A stretch of DNA of 60,440 nt from Candidatus Elulimicrobium sp. (GCA_020720815.1 DYNY01000006.1:1-60440), one strand, 5' to 3'. Numbered from the stretch's first letter, positions 24,007-33,070 are shown. Notes: generated from the sequence alone by a model not told the origin. A program made the numbers and translations.

Positions 24007-25440
24007 ATGAATCGTAATTTGACATTAAGAACAAAGAACAACAAATCAGCTGGATACTTAATGATCCTAGTCTTGGTTTTTAGTGGCATATTTTTTACTA
24101 TCATTAGTGGTTTTGTTGGCTATGTAATTACCCAAAACAAACTTGTAAATTTTCGCTACGAACAACAACGAGCCACTGAAATTGCTGAGGCCGGATTAAA
24201 TTATTACAAATGGTATTTAGCTCATTATCCTGGGGATTTGACCAACGGTACTGGTGTGCCAGGGCCATATGTACACCAATATAAAGATCCAGTGAGTGGA
24301 ACATTTTTCGGAGAATTTTCTCTGACAGTTGCTAGTACCACCTATTGTGGTAGTATCGCCTCGATTGAAGTTGAGTCGACGGCCTTTACTTATCAGGATC
24401 TTTCGGCAATTAGTACGGTGCGAGCTCGTTATACCAGACCAACAGTAGCTGAGTATTCATTTATAACAAATAGTTCAGTTTGGTACGGCGATGATAGAGT
24501 GATTACTGGTCCGGTTCATTCCAATCAAGGAATAAGAATGGACGGATTCCATAACTCTGCTATTGGTAGTGGTCAACTAACTTGGACATGTGATAGTACT
24601 TTTGGTTGTAATCCAAACCGTGTCGTAGCAGGTGTTTACACTACTAGTGGTAATGCTACACCTGGCCTTTTTCAGTTCCCTACCTCGCCGGTTGATTTTA
24701 ATGGAATAAGTTTAGACTTAGGTGAAATAAAAAACAAAGCACAAAATGCTGGTGGAATTTACTATGGACCATCAGGTGCTAGTGGCTATAGAGTAATTTT
24801 TAATGGTGATAATACGATTACAGTCCGTCGAGTGAATTCGACTACTGCTTATACAGCTTATTCAACCACTGAAGGGTATCATACAGAAAGTAATGTTATT
24901 ACCAATGACAGTTTATTAGGAAATAGGGTGGTTAATTCTGCTTGTCCGATTTTATATTTCGAAGATAAAGTTTGGTTGGAAGGTCAGGTTTCGCAAAAAG
25001 TTACTTTAGCAGCAGCCAATTTATCAAGTGGAGCACAAACAAACATAGTAATAAATAACAATATTGAATATGTTCCTGACAGCGTGTCTGGCTTGTTAGC
25101 TATCGCTGAGGATGATATCGATGTTGGTTTAGTAGTGCCAAATAATATGAGAGCTGATGGAATTTATATAGCACAAAATGGCAGATTTGGCAGAAATCAC
25201 TACAGGGCTTCTGATTTATCAAACGCATTAGATCCCTATATTCTTCGGGGAACTCTTACACAATATGGAAGTACTATTTCAAATGGAAGAGTTGGCACAA
25301 AGTGGACAAATAATGGTGTAACAATCTCAGGTTTTGCTAATCGAATTAATTCATTTGATTTAAACCAGGTAGTGAGTCCACCGCCAATTACTCCCGAGAC
25401 TTCAGATGTCTATACTTTTAAGGATTGGCGTCAAGATTAA
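24007..25440 (+). CDS. PilX-like minor pilin
   Basis: 477 residues. A short basic leader is followed by a hydrophobic helix (GYLMILVLVFSGIFFTIISGFVGYV) and EQQRATEIAEAGLNYYKWYLA, the usual PilX N-terminal pattern without the canonical Glu+5. The large exterior is Asn/Ser/Gly/Tyr-rich and beta-like. It is the last gene of the pilus operon and is followed by a terminator. Probably part of the pilus tip. Confidence 0.75.
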   Translation: MNRNLTLRTKNNKSAGYLMILVLVFSGIFFTIISGFVGYVITQNKLVNFRYEQQRATEIAEAGLNYYKWYLAHYPGDLTNGTGVPGPYVHQYKDPVSGTFFGEFSLTVASTTYCGSIASIEVESTAFTYQDLSAISTVRARYTRPTVAEYSFITNSSVWYGDDRVITGPVHSNQGIRMDGFHNSAIGSGQLTWTCDSTFGCNPNRVVAGVYTTSGNATPGLFQFPTSPVDFNGISLDLGEIKNKAQNAGGIYYGPSGASGYRVIFNGDNTITVRRVNSTTAYTAYSTTEGYHTESNVITNDSLLGNRVVNSACPILYFEDKVWLEGQVSQKVTLAAANLSSGAQTNIVINNNIEYVPDSVSGLLAIAEDDIDVGLVVPNNMRADGIYIAQNGRFGRNHYRASDLSNALDPYILRGTLTQYGSTISNGRVGTKWTNNGVTISGFANRINSFDLNQVVSPPPITPETSDVYTFKDWRQD

Positions 25441-25442
25441 AC

Positions 25443-25477
25443 AAAAAGGTCGCCAGGCATAGCCTGGCGACCTTTTT
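25443..25477 (+). terminator. Pilus operon terminator
   Basis: aaaaaggtcgccaggc and its complement with a 3-nt loop, ending in a T-run. The -10 of tpiA begins only 8 nt later. Confidence 0.9.
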
Positions 25478-25498
25478 GCTATGGTACAATTTATCAGT

Positions 25499-26275
25499 AT
25501 GAAATACACCAAAGCCCTTGTGGTTGGTAATTGGAAACTTAATCCAGGCACCAGTATTGAAGCGAAGTCATTAGCCTTGGCGATTAAAAAACATGTGGCA
25601 AAATATAAAGAAACGCAAGTGGTGGTTGCGCCACCATTTTTATTTATACCGGATGTAGCACGCAATCTAACCAAGACCGAAGTCAAGTTGGGAGCTCAAG
25701 ATGCTCATTTTGAGGAACGTGGTGCTTGTACCGGTGAAGTCAGTCCCGTAATGTTAGCTACTTTTGGTGTGACTTATGTAATTGTTGGGCACTCAGAGAG
25801 GAGAGCGCTTGGTGAGACTAATAAACAGGTTAATCTAAAAATTCAAACTATACTTAAACGTAAACAAACCCCAATTGTTTGTATCGGAGAAAAAGTGCGT
25901 GATAGTCAGGGTCTGTTCTTCAATGAAATTGAAGAACAGGTAAGAAGTTTAGCTGAAAAACTGACCCCTGTTATGTTATCTCGAATTGTTATTGCTTACG
26001 AACCGATTTGGGCGATTGGTACCGGAGCCACAGCGACAGCTGAAGATGTGAAAGAGATGCAGCTCTTTATTGTTAGTGTATTGACCAAGATTTACGAGAG
26101 AAAAGTAGCCGCCAAAGTACATCTCATTTATGGTGGATCAGTTAAATCTAGTAACGCTTTGGAGCTATACCAAGAGGGAGGGATGAATGGTTTCTTGGTT
26201 GGGGGAGCAAGTTTACAAGCTAAGGAATTTGCTGCGATTGTTGCAATGACATTGCCCAAGGAAGCTAAAAAATAA
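25499..26275 (+). CDS. tpiA: Triosephosphate isomerase
   Basis: Interconverts glyceraldehyde-3-phosphate and dihydroxyacetone phosphate. 258 residues with the active-site Lys (GNWKLNPGT), His (GHSERR), Glu (AYEPIWAIGTG) and phosphate loop (YGGSVKSSNA). I start at ATG 25499; the ORF track begins 6 codons early, in the promoter. An extended -10 (TGgTACAAT, 25485-25490) lies 8 nt upstream, so the mRNA is almost leaderless. In operon with pgk (4 nt gap). Confidence 0.96.
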   Translation: MKYTKALVVGNWKLNPGTSIEAKSLALAIKKHVAKYKETQVVVAPPFLFIPDVARNLTKTEVKLGAQDAHFEERGACTGEVSPVMLATFGVTYVIVGHSERRALGETNKQVNLKIQTILKRKQTPIVCIGEKVRDSQGLFFNEIEEQVRSLAEKLTPVMLSRIVIAYEPIWAIGTGATATAEDVKEMQLFIVSVLTKIYERKVAAKVHLIYGGSVKSSNALELYQEGGMNGFLVGGASLQAKEFAAIVAMTLPKEAKK

Positions 26276-26279
26276 TATT

Positions 26280-27404
26280 ATGGATTTGCGTTTAATTACA
26301 GAAGCAGAAAATTTGCAGGGTAAATATGTATTGGTAAGAGCATCTTGTAATGTGCCTTTGGATAAAGGAGTGGTTTGTAATTCATTTCGTCTACGCCGAG
26401 CACTGCCTACCTTGGAATATTTACGTCTCGAGGGAGCACGGGTAATCGTGATATCACATATTGGTAGAAAGACGACTGATTCCTTGCTACCAGTTTATGA
26501 AGCGCTAAATAAATTAATTCCAATTAGTTGGGGTGGCCGTATCACCGATCCAGCTTTTGCTACCACTAGAGAGGCGATGAATGACGGAGATATTGTCCTA
26601 TGTGAGAATCTTAGGCAAGATACACGAGAGGAAAGTAATGAACAATCGCTAGTCGAAGAAATAGCTAAGTACGCCTCTATCTACGTAAATGATGCTTTTG
26701 CCGAAGCTCATCGTGATCATGCTTCTACCCTTGGCTTGGCACAAGTTTTGCCAGCTTATGCTGGCATTACTTTGGCGGAGGAAGTGATAGAACTAATGAA
26801 GGTAATGCAGCCACAAAGCCCCTCGCTCTTCTTACTTGGTGGCGCTAAGTTTGAAACTAAGATGCCCCTGGTGGAGAAATATCTTAATCTCTATGATCAT
26901 GTCTTTGTCGGAGGAGCACTTGCTAATGATGTGTTAAAGGCTAGGGGGTATGAAGTCGGCACTTCTCTGGTGTCAGATGTTTCTCTAGCAAAAGCACCAT
27001 TTCTATGGAGTGAGAAGCTACTTTTACCACTTGATGTAATTGTTGACGGTCCATATGGAGTAGCGACCAAGCTGTTAGATCAAGTTGCTAAAGAAGAGAA
27101 GATTTTGGACGTCGGTCCAGAAACAGTGTTGATGCTAGAGAGTTATATTTTGAAGTCTAAAACAATTTTGTGGAATGGACCATTCGGGAATTATGAGCAG
27201 GGATTTGTTGAGGGAACGGAAGCAGTGGCTGAGATGATAGCTAAAGCAACCGGTTTTTCCGTGTTGGGTGGAGGAGATACAGTAGCATCGGTGGAGAAGC
27301 TTGGGCTTAACAAAAAGTTTGGCTTTATTTCGATTGGCGGTGGTTCGATGTTGACTTTGCTTGAGTATGGTACGACACCAGTGCTACAAGCACTGTGCAA
27401 ATAA
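26280..27404 (+). CDS. pgk: Phosphoglycerate kinase (divergent)
   Basis: ATP-forming step of lower glycolysis. 374 residues, shorter than the usual 390-400. Clear motifs: NDAFAEAHRDHAST, LGGAKFETKMPLVEKY, WNGPFGNYEQGF, GGGDTVAS and SIGGGSMLTLLE. The substrate-binding segment reads VRASCNVPLD where most enzymes have VRxDFNVPLD, so the conserved Asp is Ser, and the HLGRPKG loop is shortened to HIGRKTTD. Kinetics may differ, but the fold and role are clear. Cotranscribed with tpiA. Confidence 0.93.
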   Translation: MDLRLITEAENLQGKYVLVRASCNVPLDKGVVCNSFRLRRALPTLEYLRLEGARVIVISHIGRKTTDSLLPVYEALNKLIPISWGGRITDPAFATTREAMNDGDIVLCENLRQDTREESNEQSLVEEIAKYASIYVNDAFAEAHRDHASTLGLAQVLPAYAGITLAEEVIELMKVMQPQSPSLFLLGGAKFETKMPLVEKYLNLYDHVFVGGALANDVLKARGYEVGTSLVSDVSLAKAPFLWSEKLLLPLDVIVDGPYGVATKLLDQVAKEEKILDVGPETVLMLESYILKSKTILWNGPFGNYEQGFVEGTEAVAEMIAKATGFSVLGGGDTVASVEKLGLNKKFGFISIGGGSMLTLLEYGTTPVLQALCK

Positions 27405-27413
27405 ATCTGTTAA

Positions 27414-27456
27414 AATACAAAAGCTGTGGAGGCTTAGCCTCCACAGCTTTTGTATT
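27414..27456. terminator. Bidirectional terminator between pgk and the HIT gene
   Basis: A 20-bp perfect stem (aatacaaaagctgtggaggc) with a 3-nt loop, between convergent genes. Confidence 0.9.
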
Positions 27457-27457
27457 A

Positions 27458-27856
27458 TTATTTAATTAATAATAACTTCTCACGAACAGCACTAGCTGTT
27501 ATTTTAAGTTCTTCGTCTTTTGCTTCTATTCTTGGATTTAAAACTAAGTCAGTGTTTCGGCAAGGGTAGAGCCGGACGTGGACATGTGGTACTTCAAAGC
27601 CTTCTATAACCACACAGGTCCGCAGGGTGCTGTAGACCAGATCAAGTGCCTGCGCAATTTTCTTAGTGGTGTCCATTAATGCGTCGTATTCTTTGGTGGT
27701 TAAATCAAAAACGTAAGCCACTGGTCGTTTATTTATCACTAACAATTGTCCCAACATAGATGGGAATTTGTCAGGGATAACAATTGTTTGTTCATCCTCA
27801 TAAATAATCTCAGCCGGAATTTCGCGGTCAATAATTTTAGAAAAAATAGTTTTCAT
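27458..27856 (-). CDS. HIT family hydrolase with an altered triad
   Basis: 132 residues with the HIT nucleotide-binding fold: IFSKIIDREIPAEIIYED at the N-terminus and HVHVRLYP near residue 91. The HxHxH motif has its third His replaced by Arg; the second, catalytic His is kept. Such proteins hydrolyse nucleoside phosphoramidates or dinucleotides. A TATACT -10 ends 8 nt before the ATG, so the mRNA is likely leaderless. It is divergent from recJ, 50 nt away. Confidence 0.88.
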   Translation of the reverse strand: MKTIFSKIIDREIPAEIIYEDEQTIVIPDKFPSMLGQLLVINKRPVAYVFDLTTKEYDALMDTTKKIAQALDLVYSTLRTCVVIEGFEVPHVHVRLYPCRNTDLVLNPRIEAKDEELKITASAVREKLLLIK

Positions 27857-27906
27857 ATAATTCTAGTATACTCCCAGATTAGCTGTTTGTGGTAGGATAG
27901 GAAAAT

Positions 27907-29610
27907 ATGCCTCACTTTGAGCACCGACCACTTATGCCAGAAGAAGTTGCGTTTAATTTGGCTGAATATGACACTTGGTTAAGAAGGTTATTGTTTAATC
28001 GGGGGGTGACTAACAAAGTTGAAGCCGAAGTTTTCCTGGCACCTTCTTATGATCAGCACCTGCACGACCCTTTTTTATTGCATGATATGGAAAAAGCGGT
28101 GGAACGAGTTTTGCGGGCAATAGCTAGCGACAAAAAAATTGTTATCTATAGTGATTATGATTGTGATGGTATACCGGGAGCGGTGGTGCTACACGATTTT
28201 TTTGTCGCAATTGGCTTTAATAATTTTTATAACTACATACCACACCGACATTACGATGGTTTTGGTCTTAGTTCTAAAGCGGTTAAAAGATTAAAGGACG
28301 AGAAAAATCCAGATTTAATTATTACCATTGATTGTGGTACTACAGATTTTGAAGCCGTTGCTTTAGCGAGTGAACTCGGTATAGATGTCATCATTACTGA
28401 TCATCACGAACCCAAGGCCACGCTACCGCAAGCGGTCGCTATAGTGAATCCTAAAGTAGGTCATACTTATCCTTTTACTGGTCTTTGCGGGGCAGCGGTC
28501 ATTTTTAAGCTAACCCAAGCTTTGATTGTTCGGGGTAATTTTAACCTATCATCCGGCTTAGAAAAGTGGTGGCTCGATATGGTTGGAATCGCGACGATTG
28601 CCGATATGGTGCCGTTGTGTGATGAAAATCGTGTTTTTGCGCACTATGGGCTTAAGGTGTTGCGTAAGTCACGTCGTCCAGGTCTTAAGCTTCTACTGCT
28701 TAAACAGAAGGCCAGTCAACAACATCTAACGGAAGATGATATTGGTTTTATGATTGGTCCACGAATTAACGCTGCTTCGCGTATGGATACTCCGGAAGAC
28801 GCTTTTTTAATGCTGGCGACCAAAGATGATACGGAGGCTGTTAAGCGAGTAGATTATCTTGAAGATCTAAACCTAGAAAGAAAATCGGCTGTGGCTCAAA
28901 TTACCAAAGAGTTACATAAACGACTTGAATTAGTTGATGAGTTACCACCAATCTTTGTCATGGGTAATCCAAATTGGCGACCATCGCTCGTTGGTTTGGC
29001 CGCTAATAAATTAGCTGAAGAACACAACCGCCCGGCTTTTCTTTGGGGTCGCGATGGTAATGGCCTTATTAAAGGCTCGTGTCGCTCAGGTAGTGAAATC
29101 AGTGTGATCAAAATCATGGAAGTAGCTCCGGAACTCTTTATTGAATTTGGTGGTCATCATATGTCGGGTGGTTTCTCAATTAGGGAAGAAAAGATTCATA
29201 CTTTCACGGAAGGTTTGACCAAAGCTTTTGTGTCTTTGGGTGCTACAGCACAGGTAGTTGAACCACTTTTGGTGGATATAGAATTAGGGCTAGATGATTT
29301 TTCGTCGTCACTACTACGAGCCCAAAGATTGTGTGGACCCTTTGGGGCCGGTAATCACAAGCCACTTTATTTAATTAAAAATGTCACTCCAAAGGAAGTC
29401 TTGGTCTTTGGTAAAGGGAAAGAGCATACTAAGTTAACTTTTAATACTAGTGGGATTGTAAAGGAAGCCATTGCTTTTTTCCGGACCCCAGAACAGTTCA
29501 AAGTCACACCAACAATTGATGGTATTTTTTCATTGTTAGTCCACTTGGAAGAAAGTTTTTTTATGAATCGTTCGCAGACTCGTCTGCGTATAATTGAAAT
29601 ATTTCGCTAG
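27907..29610 (+). CDS. recJ: Single-stranded-DNA-specific exonuclease RecJ
   Basis: 5'-3' exonuclease used in recombination and repair. 567 residues with the DHH motifs: YSDYDCDGIPGA (about 80), TIDCGTTDF, ITDHHEPK and GLCGAAVIFKL, then the DHHA1 region with FGGHHMSGGFSI and a C-terminal OB-like domain (FGAGNHKPLYL). A -10 (TGgTAGGAT) lies 8 nt before the ATG. It is a plausible partner of ComEC and the pilus in handling imported DNA. Confidence 0.95.
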   Translation: MPHFEHRPLMPEEVAFNLAEYDTWLRRLLFNRGVTNKVEAEVFLAPSYDQHLHDPFLLHDMEKAVERVLRAIASDKKIVIYSDYDCDGIPGAVVLHDFFVAIGFNNFYNYIPHRHYDGFGLSSKAVKRLKDEKNPDLIITIDCGTTDFEAVALASELGIDVIITDHHEPKATLPQAVAIVNPKVGHTYPFTGLCGAAVIFKLTQALIVRGNFNLSSGLEKWWLDMVGIATIADMVPLCDENRVFAHYGLKVLRKSRRPGLKLLLLKQKASQQHLTEDDIGFMIGPRINAASRMDTPEDAFLMLATKDDTEAVKRVDYLEDLNLERKSAVAQITKELHKRLELVDELPPIFVMGNPNWRPSLVGLAANKLAEEHNRPAFLWGRDGNGLIKGSCRSGSEISVIKIMEVAPELFIEFGGHHMSGGFSIREEKIHTFTEGLTKAFVSLGATAQVVEPLLVDIELGLDDFSSSLLRAQRLCGPFGAGNHKPLYLIKNVTPKEVLVFGKGKEHTKLTFNTSGIVKEAIAFFRTPEQFKVTPTIDGIFSLLVHLEESFFMNRSQTRLRIIEIFR

Positions 29611-29668
29611 CAATAACCGATTGGTAATACTTATGAAATGAAGAAGACTGATGTTACAATGGCTTAAT

Positions 29669-30088
29669 ATGGAAAAAATCATTGCTTATACTGATGGTGG
29701 TGCACGTGGTAACCCGGGCCCGGCAGGGGTTGGTGTCTATATTGTAACTCCGTCAGGTGAAGTAGTCCGGGAAGTAAAAAAGGCGATTGGTGATAATACC
29801 AACAATTTCGCTGAGTACCATGGTGTTTTACTGGCGCTTCAGACTTTAAAACAAATCTATAGTACCAAAACTAAGGCGATGCAGTTTGAGATTCGTCTTG
29901 ATAGTGAATTGGTAAAAAAACAGCTTAATGCAGAGTACCAAATAAAGGAAGTTACCCTCGTTCCAATATTTATTGAGATTCACAATCTGCGTGTCTCGGC
30001 TTTTCCTAATCTTACTCTGACTCATGTTCGTCGTGAACTAAATAAAGAAGCGGATAGGCTTGTAAACGAAGCCATCGACGGTAAATAA
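29669..30088 (+). CDS. Ribonuclease HI family protein
   Basis: 139 residues. All four acidic active-site residues are visible: YTDGGARGNPGPAG, NNFAEYHGVL, IRLDSELV and NKEADRLV. It degrades RNA in RNA-DNA hybrids. I start at ATG 29669; the ORF track begins 6 codons earlier. An extended -10 (TGtTACAAT) lies 8 nt upstream, again the near-leaderless pattern. It lies between recJ and comEC. Confidence 0.93.
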   Translation: MEKIIAYTDGGARGNPGPAGVGVYIVTPSGEVVREVKKAIGDNTNNFAEYHGVLLALQTLKQIYSTKTKAMQFEIRLDSELVKKQLNAEYQIKEVTLVPIFIEIHNLRVSAFPNLTLTHVRRELNKEADRLVNEAIDGK

Positions 30089-30119
30089 AATACAATAAAA
30101 GTGGAGGAGTTAAAAATCC

Positions 30120-31766
30120 ATGACTAGCACTCATTATTACTTGGTGGTAATCTCTTTCATTTTTGGTATTTTTGGAGCCACTATTTTTTCAATTCCTCAA
30201 GCCACCTTAGTGTGGCTCATGGGTGGAGCCTTAATCTTTGCCATTTTATGGCGAAGATTTAATCATGTAAATAACAAAATCTATTATCTAGAGGCGGGGC
30301 TCATCCTCGCCTTTTTTGTGCTTGGTGCAGTTCGACTTAATATTACTTTAGACTCTTTCGGACAGTCAGAGTTGGCCAAGTTTATTGGTCAGGAAATAGT
30401 TGTAAGTGGAGTAGTAGTATGCGAGCCAGAAGTGCGTGAAAAAGTGAAATATCTATACGTTCAAGCAGAAGACGATTTACTTTTGGTTTCAACCGACCGC
30501 TACACTAAGGTAGCTTATGGCGACGTTGTTACCGTCTTTGGTCAATTAACCAAGCCTGAGGAATTCATTACTGACTTTAGCCGCACTTTTGATTATCCAG
30601 GGTACCTACTCGCTAAGGGTGTGGAGTACCGGATGACTCTGGCCAGTATAGTGGTCGAAGGTAAAGACGCTGGCAATTTTTTTATTGCTCAGTTATTAAA
30701 TTTTAAATCGGTTTTTCTAGAAAATATTAGTACCGTGATACCGGAGCCGGCTTCGGGACTCGGTTCTGGTTTGTTGCTTGGAGTCAAACAAGCTCTAGGT
30801 GAAAAGTTAGAGCTGGCTTTTCGGGAGACCGGCATTATCCATATCGTGGTCCTATCTGGCTACAACGTCATGTTGGTAGTTATTTTTATAATGTACATAC
30901 TCGGTTACTTTCTTCCTCTCTGGCCACGCATCATAGTGGGAATTTTAGCCATTATAGTTTTTGCGTTGTTAGTTGGTTTATCGGCTACGGTTGTGCGGGC
31001 TTGTCTCATGGCTTCTCTAGTCTTGGTGGTGCAGGTTTTTGGTCGGACCTATATAGTTTTGCGCGGGCTAATGCTCGCCGGGGTGATAATGTTGCTTTTG
31101 AATCCTTTATTATTAATTTACGATGTTGGTTTTCAACTTTCATTTCTGGCTACGTTGGGATTAATTTTGCTTTCTCCACGGGTTGAACAATGGTTCAAAA
31201 TTGTCCCTGGTAAGCTCGGTGTGCGTAGTTTTTTGGTGGCTACTATCTCAACCCAGATAGCTGTATTACCATTACTGCTGTATCAGATTGGACAGTTTTC
31301 GGTCGTAGCGGTCGTGGTCAATGTGCTAGTTTTGCCGATGGTGCCAGTGGCGATGATACTTACTTTTATAACGGGTCTAGCGGTCTTTATGTCGCCGTTT
31401 TTAGCTAGCTTAATTGCCGTCCCTACTTTCTTCTCGCTTAGTTATATCAATCAACTCGCGCTCTGGTTTGCTGAGTTACCCTTTGCTTCATTTGTGGTTC
31501 CGGCTTTCCCTTTTTATTTTGTTCCAATCGCTTACGCTATTATGGGCTATTTGCTCTATCGCTCCTATCAACCAAACTGCGCCGGCGGATATAGTGAAAT
31601 GGCTGAATCAATCATTAAATCTACTTTGGCTAAAGAGAAAAAATTCGACTTAGAATTAAAGGACTGGATAATTGAAGAAGAACCAGAGAAACTGACAAGA
31701 GTAAAAGACTCTGATAAATCATGTAGTGATCTACCAGAGTCCGATACGCCAATTTTCTTCCGGTAG
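30120..31766 (+). CDS. comEC: ComEC/Rec2 family DNA channel without the MBL domain
   Basis: 548 residues. An N-terminal DUF4131-like region with two membrane segments and an OB-like fold (QEIVVSGVVVCEPEV) is followed by the Competence domain (GLLLGVKQALGEKL, HIVVLSGYNVML and many helices). It carries single-stranded DNA through the inner membrane. The C-terminal metallo-beta-lactamase domain of full-length ComEC is absent; a separate gene at 33837 encodes one. GGAGGAG lies about 12 nt before the ATG, an exception among native genes. Confidence 0.9.
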   Translation: MTSTHYYLVVISFIFGIFGATIFSIPQATLVWLMGGALIFAILWRRFNHVNNKIYYLEAGLILAFFVLGAVRLNITLDSFGQSELAKFIGQEIVVSGVVVCEPEVREKVKYLYVQAEDDLLLVSTDRYTKVAYGDVVTVFGQLTKPEEFITDFSRTFDYPGYLLAKGVEYRMTLASIVVEGKDAGNFFIAQLLNFKSVFLENISTVIPEPASGLGSGLLLGVKQALGEKLELAFRETGIIHIVVLSGYNVMLVVIFIMYILGYFLPLWPRIIVGILAIIVFALLVGLSATVVRACLMASLVLVVQVFGRTYIVLRGLMLAGVIMLLLNPLLLIYDVGFQLSFLATLGLILLSPRVEQWFKIVPGKLGVRSFLVATISTQIAVLPLLLYQIGQFSVVAVVVNVLVLPMVPVAMILTFITGLAVFMSPFLASLIAVPTFFSLSYINQLALWFAELPFASFVVPAFPFYFVPIAYAIMGYLLYRSYQPNCAGGYSEMAESIIKSTLAKEKKFDLELKDWIIEEEPEKLTRVKDSDKSCSDLPESDTPIFFR

Positions 31767-31915
31767 CTTTAAATTTGTATAAAACAAGGCTGGCACACGC
31801 ATTTTTTGATTGTGTAGGAGAATGATTTTAACTACCTAACTTGAGTTACTGCCACGACAATACCAAAGGTGAAGACCACGGGTTAGTAGCTAGGTGATTT
31901 AAAGATCTCGTAGTT
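31767..31915. other. Convergent intergenic stretch with a stem
   Basis: About 150 nt between comEC and the SOD gene. ctac(c)taac at 31832-31840 can pair with gttagtag at 31882-31889 around a small acc/ggt inner stem. There is no clean terminator with a T-run and no tRNA. A small RNA is possible but not supported further. Confidence 0.3.
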
Positions 31916-32494
31916 TTAATTGATTCGCTTTGCAATTACCTCCCAATTTAAGTTAGTTAAGAAAGCATCGATATATTTTCCTTTATCGGCTGGCAAATAG
32001 TCACGCATATAGGAATGTTCCCACATATCAAGGGCTAGTACGAGATCAAGCCCGGGCAGTTGCCCCAAGTGTTGTTCATCGACCCAGGTGGCGACCAGGC
32101 GCTTAGCATCGGTGTCGATATAGAGCATGGCCCAGCCTACCCCGCGCGTCATGGCGATAGTCCGGAAGTGAGTAGTAAAGGCTTCAAGCGAACCGAAGTC
32201 TTTATTTATAGCTTCGTGCAAAGCACCCGAGGGCAAGGGCTTGCTTCCACCCTCAAACTGCTCAAAGTAGGCTTCGTGGTTTTTCATCCCACCAAACTCA
32301 AACCCTAGTCGGCGTTGCATCTCAGCAATCGCATAGCCATTGGCTTCCGCCTCATACTTGTAAGCCGCAATCCGCTCATGAATCAAGTTCACGTGCTTCA
32401 CGTAGCCAGCGTATAAGCCAAGGTGTAAATCAATACTTTCCTTGGATATCCCAGCTAATTCTGGGATATTAAATGTTTTTGGGGTGTAGAGCAT
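31916..32494 (-). CDS. sodA: Superoxide dismutase (Fe/Mn family)
   Basis: 192 residues with the four metal ligands: His in IDLHLGLYAGYV, His in MKNHEAYF, and Asp and His in LDMWEHSYMRDY. The second-shell residues point to a Mn-type enzyme: Gly rather than Gln four residues before the second His, and Gln in VDEQHLGQ. It removes superoxide. A TGtTATACT promoter lies on the minus strand about 29 nt before the ATG. Metal choice is inferred. Confidence 0.92.
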   Translation of the reverse strand: MLYTPKTFNIPELAGISKESIDLHLGLYAGYVKHVNLIHERIAAYKYEAEANGYAIAEMQRRLGFEFGGMKNHEAYFEQFEGGSKPLPSGALHEAINKDFGSLEAFTTHFRTIAMTRGVGWAMLYIDTDAKRLVATWVDEQHLGQLPGLDLVLALDMWEHSYMRDYLPADKGKYIDAFLTNLNWEVIAKRIN

Positions 32495-32592
32495 AATAAT
32501 TAAATTAAACTAAGATAATGCTTAGTATAACAAATAAAATGCTTTCCCTATGTAAATTTATATAAATATTTTTGTGCTAATATACAAATATT

Positions 32593-32712
32593 ATGTTTGA
32601 ACAATCTCTACAAGAAATTGGTTTATCAGAGAAAGAGGCGCGCATTTATTTGGCTCTACTGCAAGTAGATAGAAATACTGTACAAGAATTGGCCAATTGG
32701 ACACTACGTTGA
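32593..32712 (+). pseudogene. Truncated TrmB-family regulator
   Basis: The reading MFEQSLQEIGLSEKEARIYL, then ALLQVDRNTVQELA, is the start of a TrmB winged helix, but after residue 36 it runs into foreign sequence and stops at 32712. The remaining 200 or so residues of a normal TrmB protein are not found downstream. Base composition changes from AT-rich to GC-rich at about 32697-32705, so GC-rich DNA has replaced the rest of the gene. Confidence 0.75.
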
Positions 32713-32954
32713 TCGACCTCAGCTTTGAGGTAACGGACGCTGGTGTGGAGATAACTATTGAGAAATCCAAGACGTACTTTGGCTTTGCTCTGGCGGACAG
32801 CATGTTCGCCGGCAACATCACCATAAAACGGGTGAGCCTTTCGGTGGAGGAGGTGGCTTCGGCTACCTTTCTCTTCGCCGAGTACCGCGTGAGTGATCGG
32901 GTGCTCGTGCCGAGGGGGTTTGAAACTGACCTCCGGCACATCAACCAGGGTTGA
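32697..32954 (+). CDS. Partial GC-rich orphan ORF at the TrmB breakpoint
   Basis: 85 residues open from the breakpoint: TLIDLSFEVTDAGVEITIEK, then ADSMFAGNITIKRVSLSVEE, ending LRHINQG. It looks like real coding sequence (beta-rich, codons of the orphan class) but has no start codon with a ribosome binding site; the 5' end seems to be missing at the junction. The ORF on the other strand is less protein-like. No family recognised. GAGCCAG/CTGGCTC arms lie just past its stop. Confidence 0.45.
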   Translation: MDTTLIDLSFEVTDAGVEITIEKSKTYFGFALADSMFAGNITIKRVSLSVEEVASATFLFAEYRVSDRVLVPRGFETDLRHINQG

Positions 32955-33070
32955 GCCAGAGAAAGGAGACTCCTTGCGCTGGCTCCACGCAAAGGTTTGC
33001 ACCTCTTGGTGGGTATAGGAGCATTTTCGTGAGAATTCCTATGGCGGGAGTTTGCACAAATTTGCCGTTT

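Noticed and set aside
31800-31915. tRNA or other standard RNA gene in the comEC-SOD gap
   Set aside because: No cloverleaf with a T-loop GTTCRA motif on either strand.
32591-32992. 133-residue minus-strand ORF across the TrmB junction
   Set aside because: It spans the composition break and antisense TrmB sequence; the plus-strand reading shows a real TrmB start.
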